Assembly (NCBI GenBank): GCA_015680905.1 | Contig: CM027381.1 | Location: 88,623,501 to 88,687,500, forward strand | DNA from: Coptis chinensis | Lineage: Eukaryota; Streptophyta; Magnoliopsida; Ranunculales; Ranunculaceae | Direction: 5' to 3' | DNA length: 64,000 bases | Part shown: positions 1 to 11,985 of the stretch, in pieces | Numbering within the stretch: the first letter of the stretch is position 1 | Layout: every line of letters starts with the position of its first letter | Made by a program: the position numbers and the translations under genes | Notes under the pieces: generated by a model | What the model was told of the DNA's origin: nothing | The model's database searches: none | What the model saw: only the letters and a program-made list of their open reading frames with translations

Positions 1-309
1 TCGATCTCACCGGTACCATCTCCGCCCGGAGAAGTCAAGGCCTTGAGAATCTCCCTTTCGCAATTCTTCAAAGGGTCGGATAAAGCGTGGAATAGGAATA
101 GGAATAGGGTTTACATGAAAGGTTATTCTTTGGTTCTTGAGTTTACGAATTGCATCAACGCATGCGGATCTTTTAGGAGGAGGATCCGGAACATATTTGG
201 GATAACGAACACGATTTTCAATTTCAATGTATTAGAATATTTGTATGACTTGTCCAAGTACGGGGCAAAAGACTACCGGAGGGAGCAGTCCCTTATACCC
301 GGAGTGCTT
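1..309. other. Unassigned left edge
   Basis: An open frame on the plus strand runs from 43 past this segment, but its protein resembles nothing I know and it is antisense to the ankyrin-like remnant that follows, so I do not call it a gene. The minus strand here could be further decayed sequence of that remnant. Nothing else is recognisable. Confidence 0.3.
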
Positions 310-667
310 GGAAATAACCACTTTGAAGCGGCAAGGTGGAGGGGGTCCCCAACTTGTTTCTCTAGCTCACATTGGCTCCATCGTTTGAATGCGAAAATGA
401 AATCCTACGATTATCATTAAGCAAACGCCACAATCTTAACAAGATAAGAAAAATATGTGTCCCTCATGCAGAGATTTTTAACTATGAACTGCTATTCCGA
501 TAGCAATGCACTTGAGACATAAAATTCACCAAACCTGGGAATCTTAGTATTGGAGCAGTGCTTGAGGTAGCAATGCAGGCGGAGTTTCCTTCTCTGTCTG
601 TTTCATTTACATCAATGTTGGTACCGAGAAGAAGCTTTACAACTTCTTCATCGCACACCTTAAACAA
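310..667 (-). pseudogene. Ankyrin-repeat protein remnant
   Basis: Read on the minus strand, 667 down to about 540 gives an ankyrin-type stretch (DEEVVKLLLGTNIDVN followed by ETDREGNSA), and about 385 down to 318 gives a second repeat core ending in the helix motif LHLAAS, preceded by NKLGD. Ankyrin repeats are 33-residue helix-loop-helix units used for protein binding. The two pieces lie in different frames, a stop falls just before NKLGD, and the DNA between them does not read as further repeats, so this is a decayed fragment. Which ankyrin family it came from cannot be told from about two repeats. Confidence 0.5.
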
Positions 668-1134
668 TAGTTCAAATTGTTACTATCTCATCCAGACATT
701 CACATTGCTCCTCATAATTTTGCCACCAAAATGCCATGTTTGATTTGTCTTCTCATTCTTAGTACCATTATTTTATGCTCCTTTGCTTAATTATTAAAAT
801 TCAGATAATACCTTAGGCCATTTTTCACTTCAAATGAATAAGTTAGGTGTCCCTCATCTCATGTCATTTACCACTTCTAAATTCCCAGATTAATTGTTAA
901 ATGAATAGGATAATCTTTGTTTCTGACAATCTAACATTAAGGTAATTGTCAAAATGACTTTTAATAATTACAACCTTCCTATGTATATTTATATTTTACC
1001 TGAACAGCAAGAATAAAAGGTGAGGTGACTCGGCGGTCAGGCCTTTGCAAGAATGAAGCATCGAATAACTGCAGCAACTCAATCTCAATGAGCAGTAAAT
1101 TTCTTTTCTGAGTTCTACTCATCAATCTAGTTCA
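668..1134. other. AT-rich spacer, nothing recognised
   Basis: No frame of meaningful length and no clear repeat is seen between the ankyrin remnant and the first recognisable subtilase codons at 1135. Confidence 0.5.
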
Positions 1135-2364
1135 GACATTTTATCTGCTGTCGATCAAGCAGTACTTGATATCATGGCGCCACCTCTTACAGCCATGATA
1201 GCTTAGCAGTGGCGACTTTTGGAGCAATGGAAAATGGTGTATTCGTTTCCTGTTCAGCTGGAAATGGAGGGCCAGATCCGATTACTCTCATGAATGTGTC
1301 TCCATGGATCACCACAGTCGGAGCCAGCACAATGGATAGAGATTTCCCATCTGTTGTGAAGCTAGGGAGTAGAAGAACATTGTCGGGTGTTTCACTCTAC
1401 AGAGGCCGGATCAATCTATCAACACAGAGGTAATACCCGTTAGTGTATTCGTTAGTGTATTTGGGTACCAACTCGAGCAGCCCTGACCCAACCTCCATGT
1501 GTCTTGAGGGAGCCATGGATCCAGCTGTTGTGACTGGGAAGATTGTGATATGTGACAGAGGCATCAGTCCGAGAGTACATAAAGGGCAGGTAGTGAAGGA
1601 TGCAGGGGGAGTGGGCATGATATTGGCCAACACTGCTGAAAATGGAGAGGAGCTGGTTGCAGATAGCCATCTTGTACCAGCAATAGCAGTTGGAGCAACG
1701 GCAGGAAAAATGATTAAGCAGTACGCCCTGACCAACCCACGACCAACAGCAACTCTAGCTTTCTTGGGGACGAAGTTGGGCATTCGGCCTTCGCCTATAG
1801 TAGCAGCATTCTCATCGAGAGGACCCAACTTCCTGACGTTAGAAATTCTGAAGCCCGATCTTGTTGCACCTGGTGTGATGTGTGAACATCCTTGCTGCTT
1901 AGACGGAGAAAATAGGGCCATCCGTTCTGCTAACAGATCACAGGAAAGTGAAGTTTAACATCTTGTCAGGAACGTCTATGTCATGTCCTCATGTTAGTGG
2001 TGTTGCAGCTTTGCTCAAGGCAAGACACCCAGAATGGAGTCCTGCTACAATCAAATCAGCATTGATGACTACAGCTTATATCCATGATAATACCTTTGAC
2101 CCATTGAAAGATGCTTCAACAAACGCGCCTTCAAATCCATTCGACCATGGAGCTGGCCATATAAACCCGTCAAGAGCTCTTCACCCTGGCCTAATTTATG
2201 ATATTGGGTCAGACGATTACTTGAACTTCCTGTGCACACAAAAGCTAACCCCGACGCAACTGAGAGCCTTTACCAAATCATCCAATCGATCTTGCCGACG
2301 TTCATTCGCTAACCCAGGAGATCTAAATTATCCATCCATTTCTGCTGTATTCCCAGAGCCGTGA
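1135..2364 (+). pseudogene. Subtilisin-like protease (SBT1.3-like), broken
   Basis: Plant subtilases are secreted serine proteases of the cell wall. The pieces read in family order: a short DILSAVDQAVLD block (1135-1170), the oxyanion-region block SAGNGGPDP (about 1255-1284), the PA-domain block KIVICDRG...[10 protein letters not shown] (about 1540-1610), the AFSSRGPN block (about 1806-1830), then GTSMSCPHVSG with the catalytic serine (about 1969-2001) and DHGAGHI...PGL.YDI. Wording is closest to Arabidopsis SBT1.3. Lesions: a deletion and frame change near 1171-1185, a TAA in place of a Gln codon at 1431-1433, a 7-bp insertion at about 1878-1884, a TAG in place of Trp at 1900-1902, and a stop at 2362-2364 before the C-terminal domain. 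The signal peptide, prodomain and the catalytic Asp and His regions are absent, so no active protease can be made. Confidence 0.9.
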
Positions 2365-2812
2365 GGCGGTTTTATTCCCCTACTTGACTTGACAAACTTG
2401 AACAGAGTTTTGAACGGAGCGGAGAATTCAATGAGCTCTGTAGACAACCAAATCGACAAACAGTAAATTTGACACTATTATCTTAGAACGTGTTCTAATT
2501 TAATAGTTGTAATAATCATAAAACAGTAATGAAAGATTTTCACCAAGGGGGGTTTGGAGTTGATAGTTATACCTTGTTCAGAAGCGTCGGTCTCAAATCA
2601 AGTGCCAAGCTATAAAGTACGGCTCCACTCCAAATCGTGTGCCGTTATTTTGGGCCTCTAAAGCGTTTTGCCTCCACCAATGACGTTGCCGAGAAACTTG
2701 ATCTCCTTTTGAGTGAGCAAAAGAGCACTTTTCCCTGTTGACATATAGCTGATTTTCCCTAAGGATCACAAAAAGTAACTTACCGGGGCTCTCACTTTTC
2801 AGGTTTTCTTTT
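2365..2812. other. Spacer, nothing recognised
   Basis: The subtilase frame does not continue recognisably. No gene or named repeat is seen up to the long inverted repeat that begins near 2813. Confidence 0.4.
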
Positions 2813-3093
2813 GTTTAAGAATGGAGATAAGATTTAAGAACGGAGTAAGAATGGAGATAAAATTTAAGAATGGAGATAAGATTTAAGAAAGAGGTTTTTA
2901 TCTACTTGTCTATTTTGGGTTTTTATGTATTTTGGGCTACGAACAATTGAAATCGCAAAAAAAATGGCGTAAAAAAGGGCGTAGAATTCATTTTTTTAGG
3001 TAAAATCTGATGTGTCAGTCTAAGAGAAAAAAAGGGGGCTGACGTGGGTCACTGGGAGCATTCTCAACTACTCAGTATTAATGGTCTTTGATT
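2813..3093 (+). repeat. Long inverted repeat, left arm
   Basis: The reverse complement of 11407-11632 with small differences; 55 bp longer because its outer motif AATGGAGATAAG is repeated three times. A third, truncated copy in the same orientation lies at 22283-22377. Confidence 0.85.
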
Positions 3094-3149
3094 AAGTATT
3101 TTATTACACGTGTAAAACTTCCCATTGAAGCCCAATTTTTAGTTGAAAT

Positions 3150-3267
3150 CTAGCCATTTGGCCCGGCCCAGCCCGGCCGGACTTGCTACATATACAGTTA
3201 ATGACTCAAAAACCTAAAGTCCACTTGAATAAATAATATATGTATATTGATAGCTAATGATTCATTG
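3150..3267 (+). repeat. Second inverted repeat family, left copy
   Basis: This ~118 bp block, starting CTAGCCATTTGGCCCGGCC and ending CTAATGATTCATTG, recurs inverted at 22164-22278 with few differences. It lies just inside the left arm of the first repeat family; at 22 kb it abuts a copy of that arm too, so the two families travel together. It may mark the ends of a larger, ~19 kb element. Confidence 0.75.
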
Positions 3268-4086
3268 GTTATAATATATGTATACTTTGTTTGAAGGGTT
3301 TATATTTTTCTAATCTTTTTGAAGGGTTTTGACGAAAGTTTTTATTTTTAGTTTTGGGTTATTATTATTCCTGTTGTAATAAGTTGTCAGGTTGACGATG
3401 AAGGAGTATGGGACCTAGCAGCACTTTCTGGCGAATGCTTGCGTCGCGGATTTTCTCTAGACCTAAAGATTGGGAGTTGCACTGATCCCATCAATTACTG
3501 TTCAAATGTTGTTGGTTCTAGCAACATGACATTCTGGCCATACAAAAAATTGCAGGCATACAAAAAAATGCTCAAATTTAATACCCTTTTAGCAGTCCCA
3601 TTGAAATGACATTTTTGTGGTTGAGATGCTATATTTGCCTTTAGCAGCTCATATAGCTTCCATTAGACTTGCTCTGATAGATACATATATTAATATAAAA
3701 GAATAATACTACAACCTTAACACAACAATATCAAGGTTCAATGATGGTACATTGTATAATATATGGTGATCTAAGCCTAGCCAACTCACTCAAATTTGCT
3801 AGAAATTCAATCATGAGACGCACCAAATCGAAACTACAATTAACATATTCAAATGCTACAACCACATACACGAATATAAAAAGGAAACAATATTTTCTAT
3901 AATGCACACCATTGAGTAATATCACATTTTTAAAACCCACAACACATATATTTGCCCTTCCAAGACTTTTGAGCAAATTTGGGAATATATAAGATATATA
4001 CATGAGTTGCCATCCTCCATTGATGTACAGAAAATTAAAAAGTTATTTTTCTCAGCCCATGTGTATAATATGATGCCTTGTATCTG
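3268..4086. other. AT-rich DNA inside the TIR segment
   Basis: No coding sequence recognised. A minus-strand open frame at 3731-4003 has no family features and is probably chance. Confidence 0.4.
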
Positions 4087-5303
4087 TCAGTTATAGCCAG
4101 CTTCTAGTTCCTTCCGTTTCAATTCTAATGCCATACACTCATTTTCAAGTTTCATCCGCTCATTTTCAATCCTCAGTTTATCCAGTTCTCGATATTTTTT
4201 CCTGCTAAACCGTTGCCACTTGAACCGCTGCTTCTCTAGCTCCAACATTTATGCCTGAATCTGCAACTTCTGTTCTTCCAACTGAAGTGAGCGGACTTTA
4301 TCCATTATACGTAACCAAGCCGTTTTACTACCTTCCGAGAGCATTTGATTCATGTCGACGGGGGTGTTACGTGGGTGAGGATAAGATCTTTTGTCACAAT
4401 CGAAGTTAAGGGGTTTCCAAACTCACATCTTCATGGTCATGCCCCTACTTCATCCTCTTTGCAAAACCGCCTTGAAACCCAAACATGGCCCCATTATCAT
4501 GATTCTCCTCGGGCTCGTCATCATGGTCGCGTCCTTTGTCGGCGTCTTGATCGCCGTCGCCAACATCATCTTGTTGGTTCTTTCTTGTATCAAGCATTTC
4601 ATCATCCTCTCTCTCGCTTCGAGGGGGCGGTTGCAGGACCGCTGCAATGATGGATCAGGAAGGAGATGCAGTCTGTTTCCATTGTGGTATGAGCACATCT
4701 CTTCCTAACAGTCTCCTTAGCTTTCTCCGAAAGGTGGCCCATCATATCTAAAAGTGCAGGATTTTCAACAACCTTACATGAAGTGCCCCTTCCAAGGATG
4801 TCTGTGAGTCTCTTGTATCTCTTGTTGAGGTCATTGAACTTGTCTTCACACTGTTGAGGTGATACATAATATCCCCTTTCGGCCATGACTTTCGAGACTG
4901 ACTTCCACTTCCCCTTCTTTTGCATAATTGCATATTTTCTTCCCCCATTGCTACATTTAGCAGCAGCAGCATCCTCACCCATGTAAGAAACTACAGTGAT
5001 CAGAAGTATCACCATTGTATCATTCCACTTCATCCTCTACCATGGTGGCCCCCCTTTCTTCCCTCTACCTGATTCACCATGCCCATCTACACCACCTTCA
5101 GTAAAACTGGGTTCATCCTCATCACTTGTTGTTGTCTTTGCCCTCTCCCCTTTATTATATTCTACTATGGCCATCGTCTGTTTACACTTGTGCATCGAGG
5201 GGAAAAACGTCGTGCATTGGTGGGTGAACCATTGATCCCTGCTGAGAATGCGGGTGCTGTTGTTGTTGATGCAAAACATGTGGGTGTTGTTGATGATGAA
5301 CAT
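4087..5303 (-). pseudogene. HRA1-like trihelix (Myb/SANT-like) transcription factor, broken
   Basis: The minus strand reads as a plant trihelix factor of the HRA1 (At3g10040) kind, a nuclear DNA-binding protein. Order: an acidic-serine linker (SDEDEPSF, about 5140), the glycine-lysine stretch GRGKKGGPPW, the trihelix domain (about 5033-4690, with MKWND, GKWKSVSKVMAERGY and QCEDKFNDLNKRYKRL), then MCSYHNGNRLHLLPDPSLQ (about 4698-4640), and a C-terminal coiled coil MLELEKQRFKWQRFS...RIENERMKLENE (about 4248-4100) ending at a TGA at 4087-4089. Lesions: TAG for Gln at 5037-5039, a deletion with frame change near 4700, scrambled frame through the acidic middle, and TAA for Gln at 4249-4251. The frame is open up to 5303; the true start is not clear. 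It sits inside the long-TIR segment, so it may be captured. Confidence 0.85.
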
Positions 5304-6009
5304 GCATCAAACACTTGGATAGTAAAATCTCTAAAATTTCAACTCAACAATAAAAAAGGGCATGCCAAGTCAGTTAATACACCTCACATACAAAAAAATA
5401 ACTAAAAAGATTCAACACGTATGAAAATGACATAAAAAAGAACTCACCATAGTGAAATTGACAAAGAGTTTTCCTCTTAGTAAAGTAACCTCCCATGATA
5501 CACTGCACAATGAAGTGATGTCCTTCCGTGTCCATCTCTAAAATTGGGACTTACGCCTACAACAATTATTTGATCCATACCCATTCAAAACCAAGAGCCT
5601 TCATCCTTCAGAATACATGGTCCTTCAGTAATGAATGCAAGCCATTCATACAACCTATCCTTCAGCAATCCCCACTATGATTCGCCAACCCATGCGTTAT
5701 CCCCCCTGGAATATATTAACAACACTCATTTGTACGTACTTGTATAGAGCTCAAACGTGACAATGGTATGAATTTCCCCTAGAATATATTAACAACCCTC
5801 ATTACAACATTCTTAAGAAATGTCCAACACCTTGTAAAGAAAACCAATCAGCCAATAAAAAAAAATGAAAACCAATAATTCCCTGAGCTGTCTCCAATCA
5901 GATATGAATTTGTTTCTTTTGACCACCAACTCCATGTCTTCCAAATTAATCATCTTAATAGTGGATGATCTTATGATTAAGTACATTGCATAATATATGG
6001 TATCACTTT
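5304..6009. other. Spacer inside the TIR segment
   Basis: No recognisable gene. The first part could be the decayed N-terminal coding region or promoter of the trihelix gene on the minus strand, but no motif confirms it. Confidence 0.35.
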
Positions 6010-6282
6010 AAGCCTTCAAAAACAACAAAACGACCAAATTTCAAAGCTAACAAAGCAACTACTTCAGCACTTAAAGCTTTAGGTTGCTTCTTCTTGAAAT
6101 CTCATAAATGTTGCTTCTAATATAATTCCATCAGTTGTACGACATATTGCTCCTGTTGCAGCTTTACTACCAAACCTGTCAATTCCAGCATCAATAATTA
6201 CTTTAGCCCATGGTGAGATAGGAGGTGACCAAGTATCTAAAAGAATGCATAGCTGGCTAGGTTTATAAATCTGAGCTTCCAA
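6010..6282 (-). pseudogene. LINE-type RNase H (RVT_3) fragment
   Basis: On the minus strand 6282-6079 reads WSPPISPWAKVIIDAG, then GSKAATGAICRTTDG and ILEATF, the arrangement of the RNase H-like domain found at the C-terminus of plant LINE retrotransposon polyproteins (W-PP-KVN-D at the first strand with a catalytic Asp, then GxGAVxRxxxG). After a stop the reading moves one frame over and continues as ALSAEVVALLALKFG (about 6078-6020), matching the family's AExxAL helix. Only this domain is present; no reverse transcriptase is seen upstream. Confidence 0.6.
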
Positions 6283-8639
6283 CGATCCTTATTAAAAACA
6301 TCCGAACATCTTGCACTATTAAAACCAATGATCTACAAAATGGGTTTTGGTGATATATCATTGTTCTCCATTCTAGGCTAGCTTGCTCCTGCAATCCCAG
6401 AGCTCATAGAGAAGAGAAATGGAGAAATAGACTCTTCTTTTCAGATCTTTATCTTTATGCAACTTTGTTTAACTCGATGTTAAGGCCTGGACTGAATCCC
6501 CATGCATATACCTGTTGATCTTGCAAATGGCATAAACAACAGTCAAAAGGTTAATCGGTTCACATTACCAACCTACTGCAACTTCCACTGGCAGGGTGTG
6601 TCAGCTCTGCATTATGGTTAGAACATGGTATTGATTAGTTGCTTTCCTCCAAATTCTTCAAAGTAATCATGATAGGTCCAACAAATGGTGAACCGAATCA
6701 ATGTAATCCTTGTATTTGCTTCTTATAACTACATCGTTAGCTCCACTAATATAATTTAGGAATGAATGTGCTAGGTTTATCTGTTGTGGCACAGTTAAAG
6801 AATATCCAATTTGTGTTGTACTTACTACATAAATAGACAATGTATTGTGCATGCAACTCGGTATCACACCATCTACACTACTTCTAAATCCTATTTTTCG
6901 ATAGCACCTACATTTTAGGGTCTGCATAGAAAAGAGAAGCATTGTCGATCCACTTTAGCTTCAACTCGATCTCTCCAGACTCAACACCACAAAGCCTCAA
7001 CCAAACATCTTGCAAAACTTCACCATCTACACAACATACTACATAATTAGGGTCCTTCATAAGTGCCAATCTATATCAAACATTTCTTGGTTTAATAATA
7101 ACCAAGATGACTTTGTATAAAAATATTTGAGACTACTGTGCTACCGTAGCAATACAATCGATGTATCCTTATTGCCTTTTCCTAAGAATTTGACTGAGAG
7201 CTATAAGAATCATAAATACCAAAACATCAGGAAAGCCAAGACGGTGCCTGGTGTTCATAATACTACTCACAGGAAGCAGTTCGTTAGAGGGAGGGTTATG
7301 GCGTTCTGCACTGAGACTTTATGCTCCGTCTCTGTGTCTGAAATTTTTATTTCAGGGGGTATATTCAACAAAACTAAGAAGATATATTCACCATAAATGC
7401 ATCTTTGACGTGATTGGTCATACACTTCACTAAACATCTAGCTCAAATAATCAAAGGAAACAAAAAAAAAAACCTTTGGAGTTACCTATGATTTGAAATT
7501 GTTCTACAGAAGCAATAGCAAGGCGGGGATCATTGATTCCATAATTAATTGGCTCTACATTGTAGAAAATCAAATGCTCTTAAACATTAAGATATTGGAC
7601 AAAAAATGTGATGACTGTGAACTCACATTGATTAAATCTAGAAATGCGAGTTTCATATAATGAGTAGAGATGTTTTTCCAAATCTAAAGAGCACCAACCA
7701 GCTAAATTTTGGGTTTGGGTATGTTTAATCAATTCAATCTGCAAACAACCAAGAAACATGGTAATGTATGTATAAGGCTATAAGCATTTGAAGTATCAAA
7801 ATTGTTCAAACTTCAAACTTCAACTGCAAACCATTTAGCAAAGCAATCCAATGGAGAAAACACATGAGAAAACCCTGATAGAAACAATATAAGATTCCAA
7901 AGCAAAATATATAAAATAAATGATAAGTACAATATATTAAGCAATATAATTTAAGGTCCCTTTCCTTTTTATACCTTTCGTTGCAGGTTCAAATTGTTCT
8001 CTTCCAAGTCCCTAATAACTATTTTTTCTTTGCAACTTATTCTCAAAAAACTTGCTAGGCGCAATAAGAATAAATGGCTTTCTCACACATGGACCAAAAA
8101 CCCATATCACACAATTTTAAGTGAGAATAGTACCTTGCCACAACACCCGAATCCTGCAACCAATCAACTGGAATTCCAAAACTTGGTTAGTACCAATAAG
8201 ATAAGCAAACCTTGAGGATGCAATGCTATTGATTGCGTTTGACTTTTTTATGAAAAATATCAATTGTAAGAAATCTCAATATTATCTTGTGTAGCTAATT
8301 TGCCCGCAGCTATCCTGGTTACAAATGAGTGTTCAGGAACCATATCCTTGTGCTGCACCACACCACACCACTCCTGTACAGTCAGTTTTTTAGTTCCAAG
8401 TTTAAGTTTTAATATGATGGTTGATTATAAGGAAAAAATAACTGTCAACTTAACAAAAAAATTATAGGTCAGGCCCAAAAAACATAGCCCTGAAAGCCCT
8501 GGTGAAACCCGTGAAGGTTGTTCTGAAAACACCATACAAAATTTGACTGATAAAAAAGACTAATCTATCGATAGACACTTTTGTTATTTATTTCTAATCA
8601 AAATATCACTTTTTCTCTTCCTGAAAAATAAGTTATAAG
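6283..8639. other. AT-rich DNA inside the TIR segment
   Basis: Several open frames of 60-90 codons occur on both strands, but none shows a family motif, codon structure or splice context that I can support. No RNA gene is seen. Confidence 0.4.
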
Positions 8640-8890
8640 TGAGCGGATAGCCGAATACTACACAGTAAATGAGAGAACTTAAGAAAAAGAGGAAGCATAA
8701 GATTTATGATCTCATCGTCATTGCTTATCATTCTTATGTTCATACATCTATTTATATGGAAAGCTGTGACTAACTTTCTGTTAGATCTGTTTATAGTTGT
8801 CACGTCAGAGTTTGCAATGACTGAAGCTGATCTGGAGTGCTGAGTTGGATGCTGAATCATCATAGCTGAGTATAATACACCCCCTTGGAT
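8640..8890 (-). mobile_element. Possible LTR remnant with polypurine tract
   Basis: On the minus strand the purine run CCAAGGGGG (about 8888-8880) is followed directly by TGTATTATACTCAGC, and further on by TATAAATAGATG (about 8757-8746), as expected for a polypurine tract, an LTR start and an LTR promoter. I see no partner LTR, no coding region and no clear LTR end, so this is weak. Confidence 0.3.
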
Positions 8891-11406
8891 GCAATCCAGC
8901 AAAAGCTTGCATAGCTGAATCATCATAAGAAACTTGCATTGCAGACAAACATCTCACAACCTGTTTCATTTTGGTGGAAATCATGCATTACTAAGCATTT
9001 GTAAAATAATCCATAAACCACCACATTGGCAGAAAGATCATATCAACAGTTCTCCATTCCCTGGACCAGAATAACTATACAGAAGAAAAGCATCTGCCCT
9101 CCCTTTAGATATTCCCTCCCTATATGGTCCCAAACTACCCATGCCAACTTATTACCTCCACTGTTACTTGTTCTGACCAGCTTTCATGACAGCCATCAAT
9201 CACCATACAACCAAAGAAATTTCATTTACACATCAGAACATGGGTACTCTACCAAATTATATGAAATAATGAAGCACCCATTAGAGAAACATAGAACAGA
9301 TAATAGCAAGAGAAAATCTGTGAAGGAGTTTTTGTAATGCTTATAACACAGGCTCGTCATCATCAAACTTGGAGTAGAGAAAAAGTTCAGAAAACAAATG
9401 ATGAAGTAGTTGATGGAAGCGAACTTGTGTGTAAATGCTAGTATATATAGATGAAGTTGGACTTCTTGACATTAACTGGAACTAAATTTCTTGAGCTTGG
9501 AAAAGAAAGCTTGAGAACACAATTAAGCTTGAAAGAGAACAAAGGAGTAGAAGTAAATTAGGTAGAAGTAAAGACTATCAAGTATCAACTACTAAAATGG
9601 GAAAATCTTCTTGCAGAAGCAAATTCAATAGTAAGTAAAAACTTTTAGAGAAAATCTCCTTGCAGAAGCAAATTAAATAATTAATAGGAAAGGCACTGGA
9701 AAGTGGAAACATCTTATGCATAACCAAAATTTGCATGCTACTCTATAAGAATGTGCTCCATTGATTTCAAAATTTACCTTTTTCAGTTGATGTACCAAGT
9801 TTGACATGGACAGATGGACGAATAAACTCCAATTCAAATAGAGTTAGCAGTTTGACTAAAGATTTTTTTTTCCATAAAACAATTTTAATGCATCACTTAA
9901 CAACAAAATCACCCCCACAAATGACACCCCTAGTTCACTTTTAAATCTAATAACTCCCCTGAAATTTCAAAACTCAAAACAAAACATTACTTTTCCCTTC
10001 ACTTACAGAAACACACATGGTCAAAGCCATTTATTTATAACACCAGAACAACCCTTTTCTCCTTTCCTTTGACTAATAGGGCCTTCATGACAGGACTTAC
10101 ATAGTGGTATGCACCAATATATGTTGCTTTCTGATCTTGAAGTACACCAAATAGGGCCGTCGTCACAGGACTTCAAGAAATGACAGAGGATCCACCCCAG
10201 ACCCTCAACATTCGCACTGAATTTGATTTATGTCCCCTCATGCACGATGAGCTCAAACCATTTCTTGAAGTCATCTCCCACATCGGCACCTTTAGAGCTC
10301 ACATAAGTTACTTATATAACGTCAATTTATGTTTTGGTTAAGTTGTGTATGAAGCTTAAGTTGACTCCAGAGATGCAGATGATGAATCCAAATGGATGAA
10401 GTGGTTTGGAAAAATCAGAGTCTTGTGCCATGACTCGAGGGTCATAAGAAAAAAAACAGTATATACATAAAATACTGGAAAAGGGTCAACTCCATAGAAG
10501 AATAGATTTGAGGTACGAAGTTTTCAAGATAAAACTCTACGTATAAAGTGTACTCACCACAACAAATGGGACAAAAATTGTCAAATGCTATGAATTCACA
10601 GCTACTTGGCTGCTTGAGGACTCTGTCCAGTTCTTTCCTCAAAAGTCAACTTTTTAAAGTCATATATATATATGGTTGTGGTATCGATTGTAGCATATTG
10701 AAGCTTAGATGGGTCTTCGGTGGTCTGGGTTCTAATCGGAAATTGCAGATGCTATCGTAGATATAAAATCTCTTTGACCCTGTCATCAGTCTTATATCAA
10801 GCCTTTGGTGTTGTTCTAAATCAGTTCATAAAAACAACTATAAGGCCGTATTTGGCATTGCTGAAATCATGACCTATTTTTGTCTTCAATGTCATAAATT
10901 TAACAAAGCTATGCAATCTCCACTACGTAATTGACTGTGACATGTAGAATGCAATCCAAAAAAGTGATTATAAGAAGGATGAGACTTGCCACATCTTCTT
11001 ATCACTCATTAGACACCAAATTACACATCTTGAGATTAGATCGAAAAAGGCATGATCATAGGGATCTAATCAAGGGAAAAACAAATTCAAACTTACAAAT
11101 CAATTCTGGCTTCCTTTTCCTCCCGTTCTTCCTGATTATTATCATTATGCAAACAAAAAAACGATCTGAAAGACATACCTGGTTGAAAGGGGAGGAAGTT
11201 TGGTAGTGAAATCAAAATTTTAGTTGCACTTTGCAATCGTCTTGAGAGATTTGAGAGATGTTGGCAGAATGGCAACCATCAATTTTTTGGGAGAGAGAGA
11301 GAGTTTGGGGAGGATAGACTTTATTTTTTCTTTCTTGAGTTTTGTGGTTTTCTGTTTGTTCGTTTTTTATGAGTATAAAATGCGTGTATTTCATTTTTTC
11401 CACCAG
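8891..11406. other. AT-rich DNA inside the TIR segment, right half
   Basis: No gene recognised. A plus-strand stretch at about 10175-10310 reads like protein for some 45 codons (ending in DELKPFLEVISHIGTF) but I cannot place it and it has no start or splice sites that I trust. Confidence 0.35.
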
Positions 11407-11632
11407 AATCAAAGACCATTAATACAATACCGAGTAGTTGAGAATGCTCCCAGTGACCCACGTAAGTCCCTTTTTTTCCTCTCACACTGACACATCAGAT
11501 TTTACTTAAAAAAAATGAATTCTACGCTTTTTTTGTCGCGATTTCAATTGTTCATAGCCCAAAATATATAAAAACCCAAAATAGATAAGTAGATAAAAAC
11601 TTCTTTCTTAAATCTTATCTCCATTCTTAAAC
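11407..11632 (-). repeat. Long inverted repeat, right arm
   Basis: Reverse complement of the left arm at 2813-3093. It starts AATCAAAGACCATTAAT and ends ATCTCCATTCTTAAAC. Differences from the left arm are mostly point changes plus the two missing motif copies at the outer end. Confidence 0.85.
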
Positions 11633-11816
11633 TGAGGTCATCCCTTCAAGCCCTCTATTTATCAATCAAACTATTGCAATAACCTTATCAACATTATTGT
11701 AGTTTCATAACCTTTTGCCAATGGCATTGCAAATGTCATCGACCCCAATGATCATATTCAGGTGAATATTGAGTTTGCGCTCTCTCTTTTTCTTTTTTTA
11801 TTTGTTTCTGAAGGAA

Positions 11817-11919
11817 ATATGGTGATGGTGGCGATGGGCGTGATTTGGGTCTTAAACGGCAACGCATAATTGATCAGCCTCCACCCTTTTATGGGGCGCC
11901 ACCCGGTTCCAGTTTCATT
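11817..11919 (+). pseudogene. Unassigned exon-like fragment, glycine/proline-rich tail
   Basis: After a weak acceptor the plus strand reads KYGDGGDGRDLGLKRQRIID, then a Pro-Tyr-Gly-rich end and a stop. This resembles the tails of plant RNA-binding proteins (for example KH-domain proteins), but the piece is too short to name. It is followed at 11986 by a fragment of another gene, so it is probably one more stranded exon. Confidence 0.3.
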
Positions 11920-11985
11920 TAATTCTCTATACTATTTTATGTCGTTGAATTAAGATCGGATTACCGGATATCAAAATTTTTGTAG

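Larger units (their letters stand above)
2813..11632. mobile_element. 8.8 kb segment bounded by long inverted repeats
   Basis: The left arm (2813-3093) and the right arm (11407-11632) are near-perfect reverse complements: both carry GTTTAAGAATGGAGATAAG at the outer end, CACTGGGAGCATTCTC in the middle and AATGGTCTTTGATT at the inner end. The left arm has two extra copies of the outer motif. Long TIRs of over 200 bp around several kb of foreign sequence are typical of Mutator-like elements, but I could not find a convincing 9-bp target duplication or a transposase, so the class is open. Inside lie a broken trihelix gene, a LINE RNase H scrap and AT-rich DNA. Confidence 0.65.

Noticed and set aside
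43-420. 125-codon open frame on the plus strand at the left edge
   Set aside because: No recognisable protein; the opposite strand gives ankyrin-type sequence over 318-385, which explains the open frame better.
10175-10310. Possible lipid-transfer-type exon on the plus strand
   Set aside because: About 45 protein-like codons, but no motif I can name and no trustworthy splice sites.
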